From contig JAEYSS010000197.1 of NCBI GenBank assembly GCA_023434425.1, forward strand, positions 1 to 10,668: a DNA stretch of 10,668 bases. The letters run 5' to 3'. Source of the DNA: Pseudomonadota bacterium. Lineage in GTDB: Bacteria > Pseudomonadota > Alphaproteobacteria > Ferrovibrionales > Ferrovibrionaceae. Below the pieces are notes generated by a model. That model saw only the letters and a list, made by a program, of their open reading frames with translations. It did no database searches and was not told the origin of the DNA. Of this stretch, positions 5,821 through 10,668 are shown one piece after another. How positions within the stretch are numbered: the stretch's first letter is position 1; each line of letters opens with the position of its first letter. The position numbers were made by a program, and so were the translations under genes.

Positions 5821-6291
5821 ATGTCCCGTACCGAACCTTTCTGGCGCCGCAAGCGCCTCGACCAGATGACGCCCTCCGAATGGGAGTCGCTCTGCGATGG
5901 CTGCGGCAAATGCTGCCTTTATCGCCTGGAAGACCAGGATACCGGCGAACTGGAGCAGACCAACGTCGCCTGCAAGCTGCTGAACTGCGCCACCGGCCAG
6001 TGCAGCAACTATCCGAAGCGCAAAAAGATCGTGCCCGACTGTATCCAGCTCACGCCGGCGAAAGTGCAGAAGATGAACTGGCTGCCGGCGACCTGCGCCT
6101 ATCGTCTGGTGGCGCAGGGCAGGGATCTCTACTGGTGGCATCCGTTGAAAAGCGGCAGCCGCCAGACCGTGCACCAGGCCGGTATTTCGGCGGCCGGTCG
6201 CGTCATTTCCGAGAAAGACGCCGGCAAGCTGGAAGACCATGTCGTCTACTGGCTCGACGACAAGGGCCCGCCCAAGCCGAAAAAGCGCTGA
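5821..6291 (+). CDS. ycgN: YcgN family cysteine cluster protein (UPF0260)
   Basis: A 156-residue protein of the YcgN family, whose biochemical role is unknown; the conserved cysteines resemble those of YkgJ-type proteins and suggest metal or iron-sulfur binding. Nine cysteines are present: C25, C28, C31 and C32 in C-D-G-C-G-K-C-C, then C51, C56, C61, C74 and C92. Other family landmarks are N-Y-P-K-R (63-67), the W-H-P-L-x-S-G segment (106-112) and A-G-I-S-A-A-G-R-V (120-128). There is no signal peptide or membrane helix. The ATG at 5821 has no Shine-Dalgarno; TATTCT at 5809-5814 is placed so that transcription could begin at or next to the ATG, so a leaderless message is possible. The 62 bp before it hold a short dyad, AGCCG-CGC-CGGCT (5791-5803). 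The gene is followed by a small exported protein 85 bp later. Confidence 0.95.
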   Translation: MSRTEPFWRRKRLDQMTPSEWESLCDGCGKCCLYRLEDQDTGELEQTNVACKLLNCATGQCSNYPKRKKIVPDCIQLTPAKVQKMNWLPATCAYRLVAQGRDLYWWHPLKSGSRQTVHQAGISAAGRVISEKDAGKLEDHVVYWLDDKGPPKPKKR

Positions 6292-6376
6292 TCCTATTTT
6301 TCATACGCGGCGCAATTGTGGAACGGGATTGCGACTGCGGCGTTTCTTCAGCAGTAGAGCTTTCCAGGACAGGCAG

Positions 6377-6661
6377 ATGTCACCCACATCCTTCCGCTTA
6401 TGGCTGATAACCGGCACCTTGCTGAGCGTGGCGGCCACAGCCCAGGCGCAGGGGCTGCCGCAAACGGAAGCCGACCGCATCCAGGCAGAGACACGTCGAC
6501 TGGAGCAGGAGCGTGAGCAACGCTTCCAGCAACAGCAGACCGAACGCCGCATGGAGGCCGAGCGGCAGGACCAGCGCCGGCAGCAGGAACTGCGCCTGCA
6601 GGAACGCACGCCGCCGTCGTCGCGGCCCACACCACTGATTCCGCAGAATCCCAGGAACTAA
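6377..6661 (+). CDS. Small exported Gln/Arg/Glu-rich protein, function unknown
   Basis: I do not recognise this 94-residue protein. The start is set at the ATG at 6377, behind AGGA (6366-6369) at good spacing; starting there places a clean signal peptide at the N-terminus: MSPTSFR, a hydrophobic core LWLITGTLLSVAA, then a signal peptidase I site A-Q-A after residue 24. An in-frame start far upstream inside ycgN would bury the signal and is rejected. The mature 70 residues are strongly biased: 15 Gln, 14 Arg and 10 Glu, with no Lys, Cys, Trp, Tyr or His. Residues 30-77 form an uninterrupted charged stretch of coiled-coil or single-helix type, and residues 78-94 are Pro/Ser/Thr-rich and likely disordered. 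It probably lives in the periplasm. The bias means similarity searches would return many spurious coiled-coil hits. It sits between ycgN and a KdsC-like phosphatase, 99 bp from the latter. Confidence 0.72.
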   Translation: MSPTSFRLWLITGTLLSVAATAQAQGLPQTEADRIQAETRRLEQEREQRFQQQQTERRMEAERQDQRRQQELRLQERTPPSSRPTPLIPQNPRN

Positions 6662-6696
6662 CGTAGCGATACGCCCGCTCCGATACTGGAACGCCG

Positions 6697-6754
6697 CCCC
6701 GCTTCCCCGCTAATCTGCGCGCCTGCGCCAGCAATACCCCTCGCGGGGCCGGGG
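6697..6754 (+). promoter_or_regulatory. Possible hairpin covering the ribosome binding site of the KdsC-like gene
   Basis: CCCCGC (6705-6710) can pair with GCGGGG (6743-6748), and CCCC (6697-6700) with the Shine-Dalgarno GGGG (6751-6754), leaving a loop of about 32 bases. A smaller alternative pairs CCCC (6737-6740) with GGGG (6745-6748). If formed, the longer structure would hide the ribosome binding site. In such GC-rich DNA this pairing may be chance. Confidence 0.25.
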
Positions 6755-6760
6755 AATAGC

Positions 6761-7273
6761 ATGTTCAGCCTGCCGTCCATCGATGCCGACCTTGCCGCCA
6801 AATTCCGCGCGGTGAAGCTGCTGTCGCTCGATCTCGATGGCACGCTGACCGATGGCGGGCTCTACTATGCCGAGGATGGCAGCGAACTGCGTAAATACCA
6901 TGTGCAGGACGGCTTCGGCATTCTGCTCGTGAAAGACGCCGGCATCGAAGTGGCGCTGATCACCCGCAGCGACACGCCGGCGATCCAGAAACGCATCGAT
7001 CGCCTGAAGATCCGCTTCGGTCTGATGGGCGTCTATGAAAAGCTGCCCAGGCTGAAGGAAATCTGCGCCGAACTCGGCATCGGCCTCCACGAAGTCTGCC
7101 ATGTCGCCGATGACGTCAACGACATGGATGTGATGGAGGCGGTCGGCCTGCCCATCGCCGTGTCGAATGCGCGGCCGATGGTGAAGAATGCCGCCGCCTA
7201 TATCACCGAAACCGCCGGCGGCGCTGGCGCTGTGCGCGAAGTCTGCGACCTGCTGCTGGCGCATCAGGTCTGA
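6761..7273 (+). CDS. kdsC: KdsC-like HAD phosphatase (3-deoxy-D-manno-octulosonate 8-phosphate phosphatase family)
   Basis: KdsC removes phosphate from Kdo-8-phosphate in the cytoplasm, before CMP-Kdo is made for lipopolysaccharide. The 170-residue protein is a capless HAD enzyme. Motif I is LDLDGTLTDG with nucleophile Asp24 and Asp26; motif II is Thr68 in ITRSD; motif III is Lys94; motif IV is A-D-D-V-N-D with Asp117, Asp118 and Asp121. The segments D-G-F-G-I (50-54) and G-G-A-G-A-V-R-E-V-C-D-L-L-L (153-166) are typical of KdsC. Two changes stand out: motif II usually reads I-T-G-R and motif IV usually begins G-D-D. The usual neighbours kdsD, lptC, lptA and lptB are absent, though waaA lies about 1 kb downstream on the other strand. 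The start follows GGGGAA at 6751-6756. The fold is certain; the exact substrate is likely but open, as related HAD proteins act on other sugar acids. Confidence 0.78.
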   Translation: MFSLPSIDADLAAKFRAVKLLSLDLDGTLTDGGLYYAEDGSELRKYHVQDGFGILLVKDAGIEVALITRSDTPAIQKRIDRLKIRFGLMGVYEKLPRLKEICAELGIGLHEVCHVADDVNDMDVMEAVGLPIAVSNARPMVKNAAAYITETAGGAGAVREVCDLLLAHQV

Positions 7274-7300
7274 TCCACACGAAACGGAAGGGGAGTTCTC

Positions 7301-8206
7301 ATGGCCATCGATTTCCAGGGCCGCGTTGCCATTGTCACCGGAGCCGGCGCGGGTTTGGGCCGCAGCCATGCATTGCTGCTGGCCGAGCGCGGCGCCAAAG
7401 TGGTGGTCAACGATCTGGGCGGTGGCGTCGATGGCACCGGCGGTTCGTCCAAGGCGGCCGATCTGGTGGTGGCGGAGATCAAGGCCAAGGGCGGCGAAGC
7501 CGTTGCCAATTACGACAGCGTGTCGGAGCCGGCCTCGGCGGCCAATATCGTCAAGACGGCGATGGACGCCTTCGGCCGCGTCGACATCCTGATCAACAAT
7601 GCCGGCATTCTGCGCGACAAGAGCTTTGCCAAGATGGAGATCGCCGATTTCGACACCGTGGTCGACGTGCATTTCCTCGGCTCCGCCTATGTCACCAAGG
7701 CGGCCTGGCCGATCATGCAGCAGCAGCAGTATGGCCGCATTGTCATGACCTCGTCGAATTCCGGCCTCTACGGCAATTTCGGCCAGTCGAACTATGCCGG
7801 CGCCAAGATGGCGGTCGTTGGCCTGATGAATTCGCTGAAGCAGGAAGGCGCCAAATACGGCATCCTGGTGAACACGATTGCGCCGGTGGCCGCCACCCGC
7901 ATGACCGAGGCACTGCTGTCGCCGGAACTGCTGCCGCATCTCAAGCCCGAATATGTCAGCCAGGCGGTGGTCTACCTGGCCTCGGAAGCCTGCAATGCCA
8001 CCGGTGACATCATCTCGGCCGGCGCCGGCTTCTACGCCAAGATGCAGATCATGGAATCGCAGGGCATGTTCTTCGGCGTCGACGCCAAGGTGACGGTGGA
8101 GGATTTCGCCGCCAATTATGCGAAGATCACCGACATGTCGAAGCCGCAGCATTTCGGCTCATCGATGGAGGAAGTGGCGCATATCGCCAAGCCTTTCATC
8201 AAGTAG
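7301..8206 (+). CDS. SDR family NAD-dependent dehydrogenase, (3R)-hydroxyacyl-CoA dehydrogenase-like (MFE-2 type)
   Basis: A classical short-chain dehydrogenase most like the N-terminal domain of peroxisomal multifunctional enzyme type 2, which oxidises (3R)-hydroxyacyl-CoA to 3-ketoacyl-CoA. The 301-residue chain has the nucleotide motif TGAGAGLG (13-20), V-V-V-N-D-L-G-G (34-41) with Asp38 favouring NAD over NADP, N-N-A-G (99-102), and the active site Ser152, Tyr165 and Lys169 in S-N-Y-A-G-A-K. The block S-G-L-Y-G-N-F-G-Q-S-N-Y closely follows MFE-2. Residues from about 250 exceed the usual 250-residue SDR length and correspond to the tail of the MFE-2 dehydrogenase unit, but no hydratase or SCP2 domain follows. 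The Shine-Dalgarno GGAAGGGGAG (about 7286-7295) fixes the start, 27 bp after the KdsC-like gene, so co-transcription is likely. The substrate call is family inference. Confidence 0.88.
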   Translation: MAIDFQGRVAIVTGAGAGLGRSHALLLAERGAKVVVNDLGGGVDGTGGSSKAADLVVAEIKAKGGEAVANYDSVSEPASAANIVKTAMDAFGRVDILINNAGILRDKSFAKMEIADFDTVVDVHFLGSAYVTKAAWPIMQQQQYGRIVMTSSNSGLYGNFGQSNYAGAKMAVVGLMNSLKQEGAKYGILVNTIAPVAATRMTEALLSPELLPHLKPEYVSQAVVYLASEACNATGDIISAGAGFYAKMQIMESQGMFFGVDAKVTVEDFAANYAKITDMSKPQHFGSSMEEVAHIAKPFIK

Positions 8207-8218
8207 GGTTTCCGTCGA

Positions 8219-9523
8219 CTAAGTGGTCGGCAGTCGCTCCAGCACGGCCTGGCTCAGGCGTTCGATCACCGCATCGTCGGCGCTGGCAAAACGCTGGCCG
8301 GCGGCGGCGATGGCGTCGCGGCGCGCGGCGTCCTGCAGCAGGCCGGACACGGCTTCGGCAATGCCCGGCACATCTTGCACCTGCAGTGCGCCGTCCTCGG
8401 CCAGCATTCCGGCGCTCGCCTCGCTGAAGTTGAACATCTGCGGGCCGAACAGCACGGCGCAACCGAGCCGTGCCGGCTCCAGCGGATTATGTCCGCCGAC
8501 CGGCACCAGCGAGCCGCCCATCATCACGACGGACGACAGGCGATACCACAGTCCGAGTTCGCCCAGCGTATCGGCGACGTAGAGATCGGTGTCTGCCTCT
8601 GGAAGTTCGTGGCTCGATCGAAGCGCGATCCGCAGATCCGCCGCCGCGAGTTCCTGCTTCAATGCCGCACCGCGATCTGGATGGCGCGGTACGATCAGGG
8701 TCAGCAGACCGGGCAGTTGCGGTTTCAGCAGCCGGTGGGCGGCAACGATCTGCGTTTCCTCGCCGGGATGCGTGCTGGCCGCCAGCCAGAGCGGCCGTCC
8801 CGCCAGCCGCGCACGCCAGTCCGCCAGCGCGGCATCATCGGCCGGCAATGGTGGCGCCGACTGTTTCAGGTTGCCGGCCTCGATCACCTTTGGTGCCCCC
8901 AGCCGTCGCAGCCGTTCGGCATCGCCCCCGGTCTGCGCATAGATCGCGTCGAATGCCGACAGCAGCCAGCGCGCGGACTTCGGCGCCAGCAGCCAGCGCG
9001 TCACCGAGCGTTCCGACAGCCGTGCATTTGCGAGCAGCGCCGGGATGTTGCGCCGGCGTAGTTCCGCCAAAATGCCCGGCCAGAAATCCGACTCGCTCCA
9101 CAGCACCAGATCCGGCCGCCAGTGATCGAGGAAGCTATCGACAGCAGCAGGCAGGTCGACCGGAACGAACTGGTGGAGGATGCCTGTCTCGGCCGTGCGC
9201 TGTTCGACCAGCGCGGCAGATGTGACGGTGCCGGTGGTGAGCAGCAGCGCGATATCGGGGCGCAGCTTGTGCAGATGCTGCAGCAGCGGCAACAGAGCCT
9301 GCGCTTCGCCGACGCTGGCGCCGTGGCACCAGACGAGAGAGCCCGGCGGACGCGGTCGCGCGGCCTGTCCGAAACGCTCGCCGAGACGCGCGGCATTTTC
9401 CTTGCCCTGCGTCACGCGGCGCTGCAGCCACAGCCGCACCAGCGGCGCCAGCAGATGGCCGATGCCGCGCCACAACGCGCGCCGTCCGTCGAAGGCCGGC
9501 TGATACTTGGATGGGCGGTTCAT
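8219..9523 (-). CDS. waaA: 3-deoxy-D-manno-octulosonic acid (Kdo) transferase
   Basis: WaaA (KdtA) transfers Kdo from CMP-Kdo to lipid A precursor on the cytoplasmic face of the inner membrane. The 434-residue GT-B glycosyltransferase has an amphipathic/hydrophobic N-terminus (R-A-L-W-R-G-I-G-H-L-L-A-P-L-V-R, 15-30), the motif W-C-H-G-A-S-V-G-E-A with Glu73 at the catalytic base position, E-S-D-F-W-P (144-149), A-S-T-H-P-G-E-E (249-256) and G-G-H-N-P-L-E-P-A (343-351). The start at 9523 gives a normal family length; an in-frame ATG at 9625 would add 34 unrelated residues. Neither has a good Shine-Dalgarno, so the exact start is less sure than the gene. It runs convergently toward the SDR gene (12 bp between stops) and divergently from the crotonase. 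The usual neighbour lpxK is not seen. How many Kdo residues it adds cannot be read from the sequence. Confidence 0.95.
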   Translation of the reverse strand: MNRPSKYQPAFDGRRALWRGIGHLLAPLVRLWLQRRVTQGKENAARLGERFGQAARPRPPGSLVWCHGASVGEAQALLPLLQHLHKLRPDIALLLTTGTVTSAALVEQRTAETGILHQFVPVDLPAAVDSFLDHWRPDLVLWSESDFWPGILAELRRRNIPALLANARLSERSVTRWLLAPKSARWLLSAFDAIYAQTGGDAERLRRLGAPKVIEAGNLKQSAPPLPADDAALADWRARLAGRPLWLAASTHPGEETQIVAAHRLLKPQLPGLLTLIVPRHPDRGAALKQELAAADLRIALRSSHELPEADTDLYVADTLGELGLWYRLSSVVMMGGSLVPVGGHNPLEPARLGCAVLFGPQMFNFSEASAGMLAEDGALQVQDVPGIAEAVSGLLQDAARRDAIAAAGQRFASADDAVIERLSQAVLERLPTT

Positions 9524-9574
9524 TGCGGCGCAGATTGCCGTAACGGGAGGGGCAATGAAAGAGCCCGGGCGGGA

Positions 9575-9613
9575 CTTGCGAGGCCAGCACGGCACTGTCA
9601 GCCTGTGCGCAAG
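9575..9613. repeat. Imperfect long hairpin in the waaA/crotonase intergenic region
   Basis: Arms in order: CTTGCG (9575-9580), AGGC (9581-9584), CAG (9585-9587), loop of seven, CTG (9595-9597), three unpaired bases, GCCT (9601-9604), three unpaired bases, CGCAAG (9608-9613). This gives 13 base pairs with two 3-base bulges on one side. It lies 12 bases before the crotonase Shine-Dalgarno. No T-tract follows, so it is not a standard terminator; a leader structure or an operator are the alternatives. Confidence 0.5.
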
Positions 9614-9639
9614 CACATACCACATGGGAGGGCAGCGCC

Positions 9640-10410
9640 ATGGCGGTGCATGTCGAAAAGCGCGGCGCGGTGACCACGGTGATTCTCGACCGGCCGCAGG
9701 CGCGCAACGCCGTCGACCGGCCCACGGCCGACGCGCTGCGGCAGGCTTTCAAGGATTTCGAGGCCGATGATGAGGCCAAAGTGGCCGTGCTGTGGGGCGC
9801 GGGCGGGCATTTCTGTGCCGGCGCCGATCTGAAAGCGGTCGCCGATGGCAACCAGCGCAATGACGTCTCACCCGAAAGCGAAGGCCCGATGGGTCCGACG
9901 CGGCTGTTCCTCAGCAAGCCGGTGATTGCGGCGGTCTCCGGCTTTGCCGTCGCCGGCGGGCTGGAACTGGCGCTGTGGTGCGACCTGCGCGTCGCCGAGC
10001 AAGACGCCACTTTCGGGGTCTATTGCCGGCGCTGGGGTGTGCCGCTGATCGACGGCGGCACGGTGCGTCTGCCGCGTCTGATCGGCCACAGCCGCGCCCT
10101 CGACATGATTTTGACCGGCCGTGCCGTGGATGCCCAGGAAGCCTTGCAGATCGGCCTGGCCAACCGAGTGGTGGCCAAGGGCGAGGCGCGCAGCGCCGCC
10201 GAGGCGCTGGCCGACGAGATCAGCCGCTTCCCGCAGGCCTGCATGAAAGCCGACCGCAATTCCAGCTATCGCCAATGGGATATGTCGCTGGATGCCGCCC
10301 TGCATGACGAGGCGGAGGGCGGCCTGCCGATCATCGAACAGGAAGCCATTAAAGGCGCCGCCCGTTTCAAGAGTGGGCTCGGCCGTCACGGCGACTTTTC
10401 GTCGATTTGA
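9640..10410 (+). CDS. Crotonase/enoyl-CoA hydratase family protein with one catalytic Glu replaced by Cys
   Basis: A 256-residue member of the crotonase fold, which acts on acyl-CoA thioesters through an oxyanion hole. The oxyanion segment G-H-F-C-A-G-A-D-L-K (56-65) and the second one, A-V-A-G-G-L-E-L-A (103-111), are intact. Glu109 aligns with Glu144 of rat mitochondrial enoyl-CoA hydratase. The position of Glu164 is Cys129, in F-G-V-Y-C-R-R-W-G-V-P in place of the usual G-Q-P-E. The same W-G-V-P-L-I-D-G-G-T-V-R-L block recurs, as I recall, in a subfamily simply named crotonase/enoyl-CoA hydratase. Classical hydration is therefore doubtful; isomerase, hydrolase or another acyl-CoA reaction is possible. 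The ATG at 9640 follows GGGAGGGC (9625-9632). The gene is divergent from waaA and its 3' end overlaps mutY. No acyl-CoA dehydrogenase or thiolase is nearby. Confidence 0.9.
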   Translation: MAVHVEKRGAVTTVILDRPQARNAVDRPTADALRQAFKDFEADDEAKVAVLWGAGGHFCAGADLKAVADGNQRNDVSPESEGPMGPTRLFLSKPVIAAVSGFAVAGGLELALWCDLRVAEQDATFGVYCRRWGVPLIDGGTVRLPRLIGHSRALDMILTGRAVDAQEALQIGLANRVVAKGEARSAAEALADEISRFPQACMKADRNSSYRQWDMSLDAALHDEAEGGLPIIEQEAIKGAARFKSGLGRHGDFSSI

Positions 10411-10668
10411 TTTCCGTACCCGGCAGCAGGCCGAGCATCTTCTTCATCACCGTGGGCAAAGCCGCCGCCTGCGGCTGCTGCCACTGGCCGTCCAGTTCGG
10501 CCGCCTCGCGCGCGCTCACCCGGCCCAGCATGGCGCCGATGCGCAGTTCGAAATGCGTAAACACATGCACGGCATCGCCGTTCAGCATCAGCCAGTCAGT
10601 TCGCACGGGCGCATGGTTCAGTGCTTCGCCGCTGGCCCAGGGCGTGTCGCGCCAGGGGGCGCTCGGCA
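10367..10668 (-). CDS. mutY: A/G-specific adenine DNA glycosylase, C-terminal part only
   Basis: MutY removes adenine mispaired with 8-oxoguanine, preventing G-to-T changes. Only the last 99 residues are in the window; the catalytic HhH-GPD and iron-sulfur domains lie beyond its right edge. The visible part matches the NUDIX-like C-terminal domain that reads 8-oxoguanine: V-H-V-F-T-H-F-E-L-R, preceded by the P-V-R-T-D-W strand, and near the end A-L-P-T-V-M-K-K-M-L. Reading upstream of an internal GTG at 10606, the frame stays open to the window edge (W-R-D-T-P-W-A-S-G-E-A), so that GTG is not the start. The stop at 10367-10369 lies inside the crotonase gene, giving a 44-bp tail-to-tail overlap. 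The basic tail after the last conserved block (about 18 residues, K-S-T-K-S-R-R) is poorly conserved in the family. Confidence 0.92.
   Translation of the reverse strand, partial: PSAPWRDTPWASGEALNHAPVRTDWLMLNGDAVHVFTHFELRIGAMLGRVSAREAAELDGQWQQPQAAALPTVMKKMLGLLPGTEIKSTKSRRDGRAHS

Noticed and set aside
6292..6300. T-run after ycgN as a rho-independent terminator
   Set aside because: A short run of five T follows the stop, but no stem precedes it.
6710..8152. 480-codon open frame on the minus strand
   Set aside because: It is opposite the KdsC-like and SDR genes, and its His/Gln/Asp/Arg-heavy content is that of an antisense shadow of GC-rich codons; it shows no domain motif.
9524..9625. N-terminal extension of WaaA from an upstream ATG
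   Set aside because: It would read through the structured intergenic hairpin and add 34 Pro/Arg-rich residues not typical of WaaA; no ribosome site supports it.
1..10668. tRNA, rRNA, CRISPR array, insertion sequence or defence system
   Set aside because: No cloverleaf, spaced repeats, terminal inverted repeats, transposase, nuclease or toxin-antitoxin genes were seen; every long stretch is accounted for by housekeeping-type genes.

Overview
The window is about 10.7 kb of GC-rich, densely coding chromosomal DNA. It most likely comes from an alphaproteobacterium. That placement rests on the base composition, the PleC/DivJ-like style of the histidine kinase, the intracellular polyhydroxyalkanoate (PHA) depolymerase with a PhaR-type dyad upstream, and the Kdo transferase, which implies a Gram-negative lipopolysaccharide-bearing envelope. 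I cannot name the genus. I see no tRNA, rRNA, CRISPR array, insertion sequence, phage gene or attachment site. Codon use looks even throughout, so this reads as core chromosome, not an island.

Layout from left to right. (1) 1-1344, plus strand: the 3' part of thpR (2H phosphoesterase, RNA 2',3'-cyclic phosphodiesterase) with an unusual acidic tail, then a CobB/SIRT5-type NAD-dependent deacylase. (2) 1345-2886: an intergenic region with three TAGGTT repeats, then an orphan six-TM histidine kinase. (3) 2890-3297, minus strand: a mini-zincin metallopeptidase convergent with the kinase; a perfect dyad contains both stop codons. (4) 3389-4322, plus strand: a two-gene unit of phhB (pterin carbinolamine dehydratase) and a SCO1/SenC copper chaperone, one base apart, behind a plausible sigma70-type promoter. 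(5) 4514-5758: phaZ, an intracellular PHA depolymerase, preceded by the longest non-coding stretch (191 bp), which carries a TTGC-N3-GCAA dyad. (6) 5821-7273: ycgN (cysteine-cluster protein), a small exported lysine-free Q/R/E-rich protein, and a KdsC-like HAD phosphatase. (7) 7301-8206: an SDR dehydrogenase resembling the dehydrogenase domain of peroxisomal multifunctional enzyme 2. (8) 8219-9523, minus strand: waaA (Kdo transferase). (9) 9640-10410, plus strand: a crotonase-family protein lacking one of the two hydratase glutamates. (10) 10367-10668, minus strand: the C-terminal part of mutY, overlapping the crotonase gene tail to tail by 44 bp.

Functional threads. The KdsC-like phosphatase and WaaA could act at two points of the same Kdo/lipid A pathway (inference). 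PhaZ, the MFE-2-like SDR and the crotonase all act on hydroxyacyl or acyl-CoA-type chemistry, so a loose link between PHA mobilisation and fatty-acid oxidation is possible; they are separate transcription units and the link is not shown. I do not see a clear new multi-gene system. The most interesting items are the acidic W/D tail on ThpR, the TAGGTT triplet, the small lysine-free exported protein, the Cys-for-Glu crotonase and the structured waaA/crotonase intergenic hairpin.
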